Positions 52,679 through 61,543 of a DNA stretch of 64,000 bases are shown here, piece after piece. The translations under genes were made by a program, and so were the position numbers. Numbering within the stretch: the first letter of the stretch is position 1; each line of letters opens with the position of its first letter. The notes under the pieces are model-generated. The model was not told the DNA's origin. It was given only the letters and a program-made list of their open reading frames with translations, and searched no databases. Source of the DNA: Gammaproteobacteria bacterium (GTDB lineage: Bacteria; Pseudomonadota; Gammaproteobacteria; Steroidobacterales; Woeseiaceae); NCBI GenBank assembly GCA_030429005.1, contig JAUIDP010000006.1, positions 1 through 64,000 on the forward strand, read 5' to 3'.

Positions 52679-54340
52679 ATGTCGAAATCTGCGTGCAGTT
52701 TCACTTCCGTATTTCTTCTCGTCCTTGCCGGATGCCAGGGTGACCCGGACGTTGTCGAGACGGGCGACGCACGCTTTGACCTGCTAAACACGCCCGTTGG
52801 CGACGTGGATTTTCCGGTGAGTTGCAATGGTGATGCCGCCGAGCTCGTAGAGCGAGGCGTCGCCTTGTTACATCACATGATGTACGACGAGGCCAGGATG
52901 GTCTTTGCGATGGCGCGAAACACGGACACCGATTGCGCGATGGCCTCGTGGGGCGAGGCGATGACCATCATCCATCCTCTCTGGCCCGACACCCCAACAG
53001 CCGAGGAATTGGCCAGGGGCGAATCGCTCATTCGCGGTGCCCAGGCGAATGACGGCATTTCGGAACGCGAGAGCGCGTATATAAAGGCTGCGGGCAGCTA
53101 CTTCCTGGATGGCAAAGGGCTGCCCGAAGCCGAACGGCTTGGGCTGTTTGAGGATGCCTTCAGGCGACTCAGTGACGACTATCCCGATGACCTGGAGGCA
53201 ATGGCCTTTCATTCTGTTGCATTGCGCGCAACCGCCAGTCTCGATGACCAGGACTTGCGAATTCCGCTCGCGGCTGGCGCGATCGCCGAGCAGATCCTGG
53301 AAAAAAATCCCAATCATCCAGGGGCGCACCACTACATCATTCACGCCTACGACTACCCGGAGCTCGCAGAACGTGCCGTGGACGTCGCGGATCACTACGG
53401 CGAGATTTCGCCGCAGGTACCCCACGCCAGTCACATGATGACGCACATCTACACGCGCCTGGGGCAGTGGCAGAAGGCAATCCAATGGAACCAGGTCTCG
53501 GCAGATACAGCATGGCAGTTGTGTACGCAGACCGGTGAAATCAACAAAGACTACATGCATGCGCTGGACTATCTTGCGTATGCGCATCTGCAGGTCACAC
53601 AGGATGAAGAAGTCCTGGAAATCCTGGCTACCGCGGGTCAGCTTGGCATGCCGTTCGGGACGACGAACCGCGATAGTTCTGCCTATGCGTTCGCAGCACT
53701 CCCGGCACGATATGCACTGGAGAGAAGAGACTGGGCGGCAGGGGCAAATCTCCAGCCGCGCCAGCCGCCCGAGTTTCCGTGGGAAGCGTCGCACGATGCC
53801 TACGTGGCGTTGACCCATTTCGCGCGTGCAATTTCGCTGGCGAACGCGGGCGCGCCGGCACGTGCCACGCAGGATATTCAAGCCCTGGCCGACATTCGCG
53901 AAAGGATCGAGGACTCGCGTCCATACTGGGCAAAGCAGATCCTGATCCAGGAAGAGGCCGCCCGCGCATGGCAGCAATTCATGGCAGGCGATACCAGCGA
54001 GGGCCTCGACCGGATGCAGCATGCGGCATCGCTGGAAGCCTCAACTGAGAAGCACGCCGTAACGCCCGGGGAGGTCCTGCCGGCGGCAGAGCTGTACGGC
54101 GACATGCTCTACCAGTCCGGACAATTCGCCGGCGCTATCGAAGCCTATCGCCGTGCGCTGGAGCGAGCGCCGCGCCGTTATAACAGCCTGCTCGGCGCAG
54201 CGCGGTCCGCATTTGCGCTCGACGATACGGCGACAGCGCGAAGCTACTACGCCGAACTCGTATCGATCGCGGGCGACGCCGACAGCCCTCGCGACAGCAC
54301 CCGGGAGGCGCAGGAGTTCTTGCAGGAAGTGACGCTTTAG
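52679..54340 (+). CDS. TPR-repeat lipoprotein
   Basis: A 553-residue exported protein with lipobox LVLAGC (Cys about 19). Helical TPR-like repeats run through most of the chain: ELVERGVALLHHMMYDEARMVFAMA, HPGAHHYIIHAYDYPELAERAVDVADHYGEI and, near the C-terminus, GQFAGAIEAYRRALERAPRRY. Similar proteins often carry a conserved HxxHHY-type motif, seen here as PGAHHYIIHAYD with HMMTHIY later. The role is probably protein-protein interaction at the membrane; partners are not evident. Confidence 0.82.
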   Translation: MSKSACSFTSVFLLVLAGCQGDPDVVETGDARFDLLNTPVGDVDFPVSCNGDAAELVERGVALLHHMMYDEARMVFAMARNTDTDCAMASWGEAMTIIHPLWPDTPTAEELARGESLIRGAQANDGISERESAYIKAAGSYFLDGKGLPEAERLGLFEDAFRRLSDDYPDDLEAMAFHSVALRATASLDDQDLRIPLAAGAIAEQILEKNPNHPGAHHYIIHAYDYPELAERAVDVADHYGEISPQVPHASHMMTHIYTRLGQWQKAIQWNQVSADTAWQLCTQTGEINKDYMHALDYLAYAHLQVTQDEEVLEILATAGQLGMPFGTTNRDSSAYAFAALPARYALERRDWAAGANLQPRQPPEFPWEASHDAYVALTHFARAISLANAGAPARATQDIQALADIRERIEDSRPYWAKQILIQEEAARAWQQFMAGDTSEGLDRMQHAASLEASTEKHAVTPGEVLPAAELYGDMLYQSGQFAGAIEAYRRALERAPRRYNSLLGAARSAFALDDTATARSYYAELVSIAGDADSPRDSTREAQEFLQEVTL

Positions 54341-54409
54341 CCTTCAAAGATTGACCACCACCACACTTCTCTTGAGAATTCACCAGAACTTTGCGAGCAA
54401 CCCTTTAGC

Positions 54410-55021
54410 ATGATCGACATCATCGCGACATTTATCACTTTCTTCGCGGTCGTGGACCCGATCGGAACCGTGCCTGTCTACGTTGCGGTCACCAGTCATT
54501 TTGAGGACAAGGCGAAGCGGCGCGTGGCACTGGTTGCGACCTTTGCCGCGGCCGGCATTCTGCTGTTCTTCGTCGTCGCCGGCGAGCTGATCCTGAAGGC
54601 GATGTCGATTCCGCTGTCAGCATTCCAGGTTGCCGGGGGTGTCGTGCTGTTCCTGTTCGCCTTGACGATGATCTTCGGCGAGAGCAAGCCGGACGAGGAA
54701 GTCCGGTTGGCAACGGACCACACCGAGACGGCCATCTTCCCGCTGGCCGTGCCTTCCATCGCCAGTCCCGGTGCCATGCTGGCAGCCGTGTTGCTGACGG
54801 AAAACGCGCGCTTCAGCATCTCCGAGCAGGCGCAAACCTATGGCGTGCTGCTCGCCGTGCTGGTTGTTACCTACCTCTTGATGTTGCTGGCCGGACCGAT
54901 CAACCGGCTGATCGGCAGCAGCGGCGCGAGCGTCGTCAGCCGCGTTATGGGCCTGATCCTTGCGTCCGTGGCGACCACCAACCTGTTGGCCGGACTGAAG
55001 TCCTACTTCGCCATAGGCTAA
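54410..55021 (+). CDS. MarC family integral membrane protein
   Basis: A 203-residue inner-membrane protein with six hydrophobic helices, the standard length for MarC/UPF0056. It begins IATFITFFAVVDPIGTVPVYVAVT, has PLAVPSIASPGAMLAAVLL mid-protein and ends with RVMGLILASVATTNLLAGLK, all hallmark MarC segments. The family was once tied to multiple antibiotic resistance, but that link has not held; transport function remains unproven. Confidence 0.92.
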   Translation: MIDIIATFITFFAVVDPIGTVPVYVAVTSHFEDKAKRRVALVATFAAAGILLFFVVAGELILKAMSIPLSAFQVAGGVVLFLFALTMIFGESKPDEEVRLATDHTETAIFPLAVPSIASPGAMLAAVLLTENARFSISEQAQTYGVLLAVLVVTYLLMLLAGPINRLIGSSGASVVSRVMGLILASVATTNLLAGLKSYFAIG

Positions 55022-55028
55022 CAGGGTT

Positions 55029-55433
55029 GTGAACGTCTTTTTCTACGGGCTCTTCATGGACAGGGAGGTGCTTGCCGGGCGCGATATCAGCGCGGCCGAG
55101 ATCGGCCCGGGATTTCTCGACGGATTTGCATTGCGTATTGGCGAGCGGGCGACGCTGGTTCACCAGGCCGGCAGCCGCGCGTACGGCATCGTCATGGCAA
55201 TCAATCCGCACGCAGTGGCTGCGCTGTACGCCGAAGACAGCGTTGCTGACTACAAACCCGAATTCGTGCTGGTCGAACTGACAAACGGTGCAACCCTGGA
55301 CGCAAGCTGCTACAACCTGCCAGCAAACAGGATTGCCGGCACCAACAAGGAATACGCCGCGAGACTTCTCGCGCTTGCCACGCGCCTCGGCTTTCCCGAT
55401 GCGTACCTCGACGAAATCCGGCAGGCGCTGTAG
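55029..55433 (+). CDS. gamma-glutamylcyclotransferase-like (AIG2/GGCT) protein
   Basis: A 134-residue protein from a GTG 7 bases after the MarC stop. It begins VFFYGLFMDREVL, a variant of the YGxL substrate loop of the GGCT fold, and continues with GFALRIGERATLV and GIVMAINPHAVAALYAED. Members cyclise gamma-glutamyl groups or act on gamma-glutamylamines, but the catalytic glutamate is not clearly identifiable here. It is probably cotranscribed with rsgA. Confidence 0.72.
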   Translation: MNVFFYGLFMDREVLAGRDISAAEIGPGFLDGFALRIGERATLVHQAGSRAYGIVMAINPHAVAALYAEDSVADYKPEFVLVELTNGATLDASCYNLPANRIAGTNKEYAARLLALATRLGFPDAYLDEIRQAL

Positions 55434-55442
55434 CCATCGGCC

Positions 55443-56501
55443 ATGACGCACTCGCTCGAAGACTTTGGCTTTGTACCGCACTTTGCCCGGCAAACGACGC
55501 CGGACGAGATCGAGCAGGACCGCGTCGCCCGCGTCACCGAGGTACAGCGTTCCGCCATCACGGTCACCGGTAGCACCGGCGAACGTCCGGTCACGTTGGG
55601 CCGCAAATGGCTGGACCGGCCGGCCGAGGAACGACCCACCGTCGGCGACTGGGTGGTGCTCGATGCACAACGGACAACGGTCGAGCGCGTACTGGAGCGC
55701 AAGAGCCTGTTCCGGCGGGTCGCGGCCGGCGAGAAGGCCGACGTGCAGGTCATCGCCGCCAATATCGACATCCTGTTCGTCGTCACCTCCTGCAACGAGG
55801 AGTTCAGCGAATCGCGCCTCGAGCGGTACCTGGCGCTGGCCGCTGAAGCCGGGGCGCTGCCGGTCGTGGTGCTAACCAAGACCGACCTTGCCGGCGACCC
55901 CGACAGCTATGTCGACAGGGCGCGCTGCGTGCAGTCCGGTGTCGCAGTCGAACCGGTCAACGCACTCGACCAGGAAGCCCTCGGTGGTGTCTCGGCATGG
56001 ATCGAACCCGGCAGTACCATTGCGCTGGTCGGCTCGTCCGGCGTGGGCAAGTCCACTTTGCTGAATTCGCTCGCAGGCCATGACATCGCCGCAACTGGCG
56101 ATATCCGCGAAGATGACAAGCAAGGCCGGCATACAACCACGCATCGCTCGCTGCATCTGCTACCCGGCGGCGGCCTGTTGATCGACGTCCCCGGCATTCG
56201 GGAACTGAAGATCGCCGGGGTTGATGCGGCGCTGGCCACCGTTTTTGACGACATCGAGAAGCTGGCAAAGGCTTGCCGGTTTGCCGATTGCCAGCATCAT
56301 TCCGAACCGGGCTGTGCTGTCCGGTCTGCCGTCGAAAGCGGGCACATTGACTCACGGCGCCTGCAGAACTACCGGAAACTCCTGCGCGAAAACGAACGCA
56401 ACTCGGCGACCCTGGCCGAGCAGCGATCGCGTGACAAGTCGCTGGGCAAGCTGTACAAACGCACGATGGCGGCAAAACAAAAACAACGTTCGCCAGATTG
56501 A
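55443..56501 (+). CDS. rsgA: ribosome small-subunit-dependent GTPase A
   Basis: A 352-residue circularly permuted GTPase that acts in 30S maturation. An OB-fold N-terminus (residues 1-100) is followed by G4 (LTKTDL), then G1 GSSGVGKST near residue 198 and G3 DVPGIREL near residue 245, the permuted order typical of RsgA. The zinc motif CRFADCQHHSEPGC is near residue 275. It closely resembles other RsgA proteins, with the longer N-terminus of the YjeQ-like subgroup. Confidence 0.96.
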   Translation: MTHSLEDFGFVPHFARQTTPDEIEQDRVARVTEVQRSAITVTGSTGERPVTLGRKWLDRPAEERPTVGDWVVLDAQRTTVERVLERKSLFRRVAAGEKADVQVIAANIDILFVVTSCNEEFSESRLERYLALAAEAGALPVVVLTKTDLAGDPDSYVDRARCVQSGVAVEPVNALDQEALGGVSAWIEPGSTIALVGSSGVGKSTLLNSLAGHDIAATGDIREDDKQGRHTTTHRSLHLLPGGGLLIDVPGIRELKIAGVDAALATVFDDIEKLAKACRFADCQHHSEPGCAVRSAVESGHIDSRRLQNYRKLLRENERNSATLAEQRSRDKSLGKLYKRTMAAKQKQRSPD

Positions 56502-56527
56502 AAAAAAACAGGGAGGGCCACCAGGTC

Positions 56528-57961
56528 GTGAGTGAATCGCCAAACTCCACGCTGGCACCCGTTGCGGATAGTTCGCGCATCGATGTCATGGACATCCTGC
56601 GCGGCGTCGCACTGGTCGGCATTGTGTTTATGAACATCGAGTGGTTCGGCCGCAGCGCCACCGAACTGCCCTCTTTCAACGAGAGCCTGACAGGCCTGGA
56701 CCTCGCCATCGGCTGGTTCATTCGCGCCTTTGTCGAAGGCAAGTTCTACAAACTGTTCGCCCTGCTGTTCGGCATGGGCTTCGCCGTGATGCTGCTGCGC
56801 GCCCGCGAGGCCGGCCGGCCCTTCGGTGCCTGGTTTGTCCGGCGCATGCTGGTGCTGCTGGCAATTGGCCTTGCCCACAATATCCTGCTCTGGGACGGCG
56901 ACATCCTGCACGACTATGCATTTGCCGGCCTCGTTTTCCTGGGCTGGATCTACCTTTTCCAGGTGAAAAGGCTCAGCCGCTTCAACACGCCGGCTGCATT
57001 CCTGAAAATCGGCATCGCCTGGCTGCTGTTGCCCATTGTCGTGCTGACCCTCCTCGGGATGAAGCTGGGCATGCAGACCGATGACGCGGAGTTTCGCGAG
57101 CAGTGGCAATACGAACTCGACGTTGCTGCAGAAGTTAACCGGCGCCTCGACGAGCCGGCCCCGGATGTCGTGGCCGAGCCCGACGAAGACTGGGAGACGG
57201 CGGCAGACCGCGACAACCTGGACATTGAAGAGCGCAAGGAACGGGAGATCGAGTACTGGGTCAACATGGAACGCCAGTGGGACCGCGAGGCTGAGACCGA
57301 AGTGGCCGTCATGTCCGGCAACAGCTACCTCGCGGCCGTGCAATACCGGATCGAAAAGCTGCCCAACGATGCGCGCAAGACGGTTCTTTTCACGCTATTC
57401 ATGTTGCTGCCCATATTCCTGGTCGGCTACTGGTTCGTCGCCAGCGGCGTATTGCGGGACCACCGCAAACACCGGCGGCTGTTCAGGTCACTGGCTGTCC
57501 CGGGCCTGGTCCTCGGCACCGTCGTGACCGTTGCCGGGTTGCTCTTGCTGCAACACCCGGTTGCGGAAACGTCCGAGTTGCTCTGGGCCATGGGCTTCTG
57601 GCTCTTCTACCTCGGCCAACTGTTGCTCGCTGCCGGCTACCTCGGCGCAGTCGTGTTGCTGGTCGAGCGGCCGTTGGGCTACGGCGTGTTGAACAAGCTG
57701 GCGCCGTTTGGGCGCATGGCCCTGACCAACTACATCATGCAGACGGTCATACTGGTGCTGCTGTTCCACGGCTATGCCGGCGGCCTGTATGGCGAGGTCT
57801 CCAGGACCGAACAGATGCTGGTCGTGGTGGCGATCCTGGCATTCCAGATCCTGTTGTCGACCTGGTGGTTGAAGCGCTTTCGTTTCGGTCCGCTGGAATG
57901 GCTGTGGCGTTCAGCGACCTACCTGTCCTGGCAACCGCTCAGGCTGAATTCGCCGCACTAG
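56528..57961 (+). CDS. DUF418 family membrane protein
   Basis: A 477-residue membrane protein starting at a GTG with GGGAGG about 11 bases upstream; the track's TTG start overlaps rsgA. It begins with RIDVMDILRGVALVGIVFMNI, the DUF418 signature, and ends with the family's C-terminal block (FGRMALTNYIMQTVILVLLF, then FRFGPLEWLWRSATYLSWQP). About eight helices are interrupted by a large acidic soluble loop (residues 170-265). Function is unknown. It converges with the TIM-barrel gene, overlapping by four bases. Confidence 0.88.
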   Translation: MSESPNSTLAPVADSSRIDVMDILRGVALVGIVFMNIEWFGRSATELPSFNESLTGLDLAIGWFIRAFVEGKFYKLFALLFGMGFAVMLLRAREAGRPFGAWFVRRMLVLLAIGLAHNILLWDGDILHDYAFAGLVFLGWIYLFQVKRLSRFNTPAAFLKIGIAWLLLPIVVLTLLGMKLGMQTDDAEFREQWQYELDVAAEVNRRLDEPAPDVVAEPDEDWETAADRDNLDIEERKEREIEYWVNMERQWDREAETEVAVMSGNSYLAAVQYRIEKLPNDARKTVLFTLFMLLPIFLVGYWFVASGVLRDHRKHRRLFRSLAVPGLVLGTVVTVAGLLLLQHPVAETSELLWAMGFWLFYLGQLLLAAGYLGAVVLLVERPLGYGVLNKLAPFGRMALTNYIMQTVILVLLFHGYAGGLYGEVSRTEQMLVVVAILAFQILLSTWWLKRFRFGPLEWLWRSATYLSWQPLRLNSPH

Positions 57962-58806
57962 CCGACGGCCGCGGCCGACTCCTCCCACAGGCTCTTCGCC
58001 CAGTCGCGAATCTGCAGTGACTCCTGCCAGCGGTCCGACAGTTCCTGCTGGTCGGCATCGGTGATGGCATAAGGCGGCGGTCCCAGCTCACAGAGAAACA
58101 CGAGTTCCGCGTCCGCGGCATTCCGTGCACGCCAGGCCTGCATCCCCTCGCGCCACCAGCTTTTGAAGATCTCGACCCACGCCTGGTGCTGCGGAAAATC
58201 GAGCTGCACCTGGACCTGTTCACGGCTGGCAACACGGCCCTGCAAACAGTCGGAGCGTTCCAGGATTTTCGAGATGTATTGCTGGTCGCGTTCGGATATC
58301 GGGTTGCGCATTTCGCGGTCCACGACGAAGTGCGAAAGGTCTGCGCACAAACGCATCTCCGGCACCATGTCCATCAGCAGCAACGTGTAGTACAGGTCGT
58401 TCAGCATGCCGTCGCGATGAGTTTCGAACAGCAGCGGCACGTCACGATCCGCAGCCTCGCGCATCCAGCGGCGGACCACCGGCACGGCCTCTTCGGGGCG
58501 CAATGGCATAACGCCACTGATGACGTTCACGATGCAGGCATCCATTTCCCGGGCGAGATCGAGCAGCGGCCGCATGTCGTCCTCCGTCATCGGGAAGGCA
58601 TTCACCATGCAGCCGAGCCCGTGCTCCCGGTACAGCGGCAGCAACGCGCGCATCGCGGGAATTTCGTCCACGGCGGGGTCGATGCACATGCCGTCGAAGC
58701 CGGCATCGGCCACCATGCGAAACGATTCAGCCGCCGGGCGCTCGGGCACGCCGGGACTGCGAAGCTCCATGCCCCACAGCGACTGGTAGACCTTTAGTTG
58801 TTGCAC
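57958..58806 (-). CDS. xylose isomerase-like TIM-barrel protein
   Basis: A 282-residue protein from a GTG that shares a base with the upstream stop (TAGTG); the ORF-track start is inside the GcvT-like gene. It has the sugar isomerase/endonuclease IV barrel pattern: VADAGFDGMCIDPA, ACIVNVISGVMPL, VPLLFETHRDGML (metal Glu and His) and MRLCADLSHFVVD (metal Asp and His). The metal-binding set looks complete, so an isomerase or epimerase activity is likely. The substrate is unknown. Confidence 0.78.
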   Translation of the reverse strand: MQQLKVYQSLWGMELRSPGVPERPAAESFRMVADAGFDGMCIDPAVDEIPAMRALLPLYREHGLGCMVNAFPMTEDDMRPLLDLAREMDACIVNVISGVMPLRPEEAVPVVRRWMREAADRDVPLLFETHRDGMLNDLYYTLLLMDMVPEMRLCADLSHFVVDREMRNPISERDQQYISKILERSDCLQGRVASREQVQVQLDFPQHQAWVEIFKSWWREGMQAWRARNAADAELVFLCELGPPPYAITDADQQELSDRWQESLQIRDWAKSLWEESAAAVG

Positions 58807-60002
58807 TAGTAAGGGCCGGGCGGCGTAGCGCTCCGTCGCGGCGGGAACCAGAACGGTTTGTCGACCACTTCCGCTTTTGCCATCGCCCGGCTCCAGTGCA
58901 TCTCGCGCTGGTAGTAGATTTCCACCCAGACGGTACTGCCGGGTGCGCCGTGCGGCATGCGCACCGTGCCGAGCGCAATGTTCTGCTTGCAGACCGGCGA
59001 CCATTCGGCCGACGTCACGAAGCCTATGTTGCCCTTATTGGCCTTGTGTGTTTCGAAGATGTAGGACGCATTGGCAACCTTGTTGCCCTCGATGTTCAAC
59101 TTGACGAGCCGCCAGGTGGAACCCTTGCGCTTTTCCTCGGCGAGTGCGCGCCGGCCGTTGAAATTGGGCTTCTTGAAATCGACCAGCCATTCCAGGCCCA
59201 GTTCGAATGGCGAACGTGTGCGCCCGGTGCGCACGGTGCCCTTTGCCGGCAGGAAGTCTTCAAACGGCGCCAGGTAACCCGCTTCGACGCGCGCCATTTC
59301 CAGGGCGTGTACGCCGATCGGCCGAATGCCGAACAGCTTGCCGGCCTCGAACACGGCGTCCCACAATGCTTCGGCCTTGCCGGGTTCGATCCACAGCTCG
59401 TAGCCGAGATCGCCGGTGAAGCCGGTGCGCGACACCATCAGCTCCGCGCCTTCGAAGTCGCAGTGCATCAGGTCGAAGAGTTTCAGCTGGTCGAGGCCCG
59501 GCAGGTCCAGGCCGCTCAAGGTCGAGTATGACGTCGGGCCCTGCACTGCCAGCCCGCAGACGTCCGCTGTTTCGACGACAATATCGACATTGAAGCCGAT
59601 CGCGGACGCCATGAACCAGTCGAGGTGCCGTTCCTGCGAGCACAGTCGGTATTCGCCCTCGCGCAGGTGAAAGATCGTGCCATCATCCAGTACCTGGCCC
59701 TGGTCGTCGCACCACACGGCGTACGCGACCCGGCCCGGCTTGATTTTCATCATGTCCCGCGTGACCAGGCGATCCAGAAACGCCAGCGAATCGGGACCGG
59801 TGATCCGGTACTTGGTCATCGGCGAAACATCGAACACGGCGGTTGCATTGCGTATCGCGAAATACTCCGTTTCGCCGCAGTACAGTGCGTCCGGTGTCGT
59901 ATAGCCTTTCCACTCGTGCCAGGCATTGAGCGTGTCGAGTTGCGACATGCGCTCGTAGAAAGGCGTCCGCAGTCGTCCCTGGGGTACTTCCTGAACCGTC
60001 AT
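58806..60002 (-). CDS. GcvT-family (aminomethyltransferase/demethylase) protein
   Basis: A 398-residue protein starting at the ATG that overlaps the upstream oxidoreductase stop (ATGA). The folate-binding fold is seen in AVFDVSPMTKYRITGPDSLAFLDRLVTRD, then GFTGDLGYELWIEPGKAEALWDAV and GIRPIGVHALEMARVEAGY, the classic T-protein stretch. Free-standing members remove methyl groups from compounds such as dimethylglycine, sarcosine, DMSP or methoxyarenes onto tetrahydrofolate. Without the glycine-cleavage partners here, a demethylase of a small methylated compound is more likely. Confidence 0.85.
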   Translation of the reverse strand: MTVQEVPQGRLRTPFYERMSQLDTLNAWHEWKGYTTPDALYCGETEYFAIRNATAVFDVSPMTKYRITGPDSLAFLDRLVTRDMMKIKPGRVAYAVWCDDQGQVLDDGTIFHLREGEYRLCSQERHLDWFMASAIGFNVDIVVETADVCGLAVQGPTSYSTLSGLDLPGLDQLKLFDLMHCDFEGAELMVSRTGFTGDLGYELWIEPGKAEALWDAVFEAGKLFGIRPIGVHALEMARVEAGYLAPFEDFLPAKGTVRTGRTRSPFELGLEWLVDFKKPNFNGRRALAEEKRKGSTWRLVKLNIEGNKVANASYIFETHKANKGNIGFVTSAEWSPVCKQNIALGTVRMPHGAPGSTVWVEIYYQREMHWSRAMAKAEVVDKPFWFPPRRSATPPGPY

Positions 60003-61543
60003 GCCGCTTTCTCCCGTGCAAGAATTGCCCGTGCCGCGTTGCGCCCCGCCGCGCCGCTGACGCCGCCGCCCGGATGTGCGCCGGCGCCGCACAGGTACAG
60101 TCCGTCCAGCGGCATGCGGTACTGCGCGGCCCCTGCAACCGGGCGAACGAACATGAACTGGTCCATCGTCAGCTCGCCGTGGTGCCAGTGACCGCCGGTC
60201 ATGTGAAACTCCTGTTCGATATCGGCCGGCGTCAGCAGCTCGCTGGCCGTGATATGCGAGGCGATGTCCGGTGCGTACTTTTCAATCGTGCGGATCGTCG
60301 TGGCTTCGAACGCCTCGCGCGCTGCATCGTCCCAGCCGCCCTTGAGGGCATACGGCGCATACTGCACGACCGCGGACATGACCTGTTTACCATGCGGTGC
60401 CATAGTGTCGTCGCGAACGCTGGGAAAAGTCATTTCGATAACGGGCTCTGCTGAACATTCGCCGTACTTGGCCGGGTTGAAGGCGCGCTCGACGTAATGT
60501 TCGTCGCCGGCGATGACGAGTCGCTGTGCAAAGTCTTTCTTGTCGAGCCCGGCGATCGTCGGCAGGCCGTCCAGCGCCAGGTGCAGCTTCGCCGCATTGC
60601 CGCGGGCGCGCAGGTGATGCACACGGTGCGTGAAACGGGCTTCGACATGTTGTGGGCCAACGAGGTCCAGGATCGTGCGTTTCGGATCCGCGTTCGAGAT
60701 GACCGTCATGCTGTCAAAACGATCGCCGTTGGCCGTCTCCACACCGGCAACACGGCCGTTGTCGACGATGATGCGGGTCACCGGCATGCCCGTACGGATC
60801 GTCACGCCGGACTGCCGCGCGATGTGTGCAAGCTCTTCGCTGATGCTGCCCATGCCACCGGCCGGGGTCGACACGCGGCCGTAGTCACCGGCCAGCCGGT
60901 ACAGGTAGGTCAGCATCGTATTCGGCGAACGCGGGCCAAGGTGTGTGCCCAGCACCGCATCGAGACTGATCGCGCCTTTCAGCAGCGGGCTTTCGAAGCG
61001 CTCGGTCACCTCGTCGTGTATGTTCATGCCGATCAGGCGCAGGAACGCCTGCATCTCGGTCTTGCCGAGCAGCCGCAAGTCCAGGCCGAGGCTGCCGAGC
61101 GTTTTCATGTCGGCCCAGTCCCTGGTGCCGAGTCGCGGCGGCGTCTTGTTGAAGTACTTGTTCAGCAGCTTGGCAAAGCGGGCCGTCCGCTTGTGAAACG
61201 CCCGAAAATTCTGCGCATCGGCCTTGCTGACGCCATCGACCTGGACGCCGTCGATGCGCACATGCTCACCGTTTTCGGCCAGCGCAATCGTCGCCATGTC
61301 CTCCACCGCCAGGTCCGGCTCGATCCCCAGTTCCTTTTGCACGACCGGCTGCAACTGGTACAGCAGGTGTGCACAGGCGGACACGGTGTAGCCGTCGGCA
61401 AATTCGCGGGTAATCGCCGCACCGCCGACCTGGCCGTTCGCTTCGAGCACCAGCACATTCCTGCCGGCACGGCCGAGCATTGCCGCGCAGACCAGGCCAT
61501 TGTGCCCGCCGCCAACAACAATCGCATCGTATCTGTCAGTCAT
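59999..61543 (-). CDS. PYROXD2/CrtI-like NAD(P)/FAD-dependent oxidoreductase
   Basis: A 514-residue flavoprotein. The N-terminal dinucleotide motif VVGGGHNGLVCAAMLGRAG with VLEANGQVGGAA, and the C-terminal FAD-contact stretch GLYLCGAGAHPGGGVSGAAGRNAARAIL, are those of the phytoene desaturase/PYROXD2 group. The ATG at 61543 overlaps the preceding paralogue by 8 bases. Carotenoid genes are absent, so the substrate is not carotenoid-like by context. It is the second of two tandem paralogues. Confidence 0.87.
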   Translation of the reverse strand: MTDRYDAIVVGGGHNGLVCAAMLGRAGRNVLVLEANGQVGGAAITREFADGYTVSACAHLLYQLQPVVQKELGIEPDLAVEDMATIALAENGEHVRIDGVQVDGVSKADAQNFRAFHKRTARFAKLLNKYFNKTPPRLGTRDWADMKTLGSLGLDLRLLGKTEMQAFLRLIGMNIHDEVTERFESPLLKGAISLDAVLGTHLGPRSPNTMLTYLYRLAGDYGRVSTPAGGMGSISEELAHIARQSGVTIRTGMPVTRIIVDNGRVAGVETANGDRFDSMTVISNADPKRTILDLVGPQHVEARFTHRVHHLRARGNAAKLHLALDGLPTIAGLDKKDFAQRLVIAGDEHYVERAFNPAKYGECSAEPVIEMTFPSVRDDTMAPHGKQVMSAVVQYAPYALKGGWDDAAREAFEATTIRTIEKYAPDIASHITASELLTPADIEQEFHMTGGHWHHGELTMDQFMFVRPVAGAAQYRMPLDGLYLCGAGAHPGGGVSGAAGRNAARAILAREKAA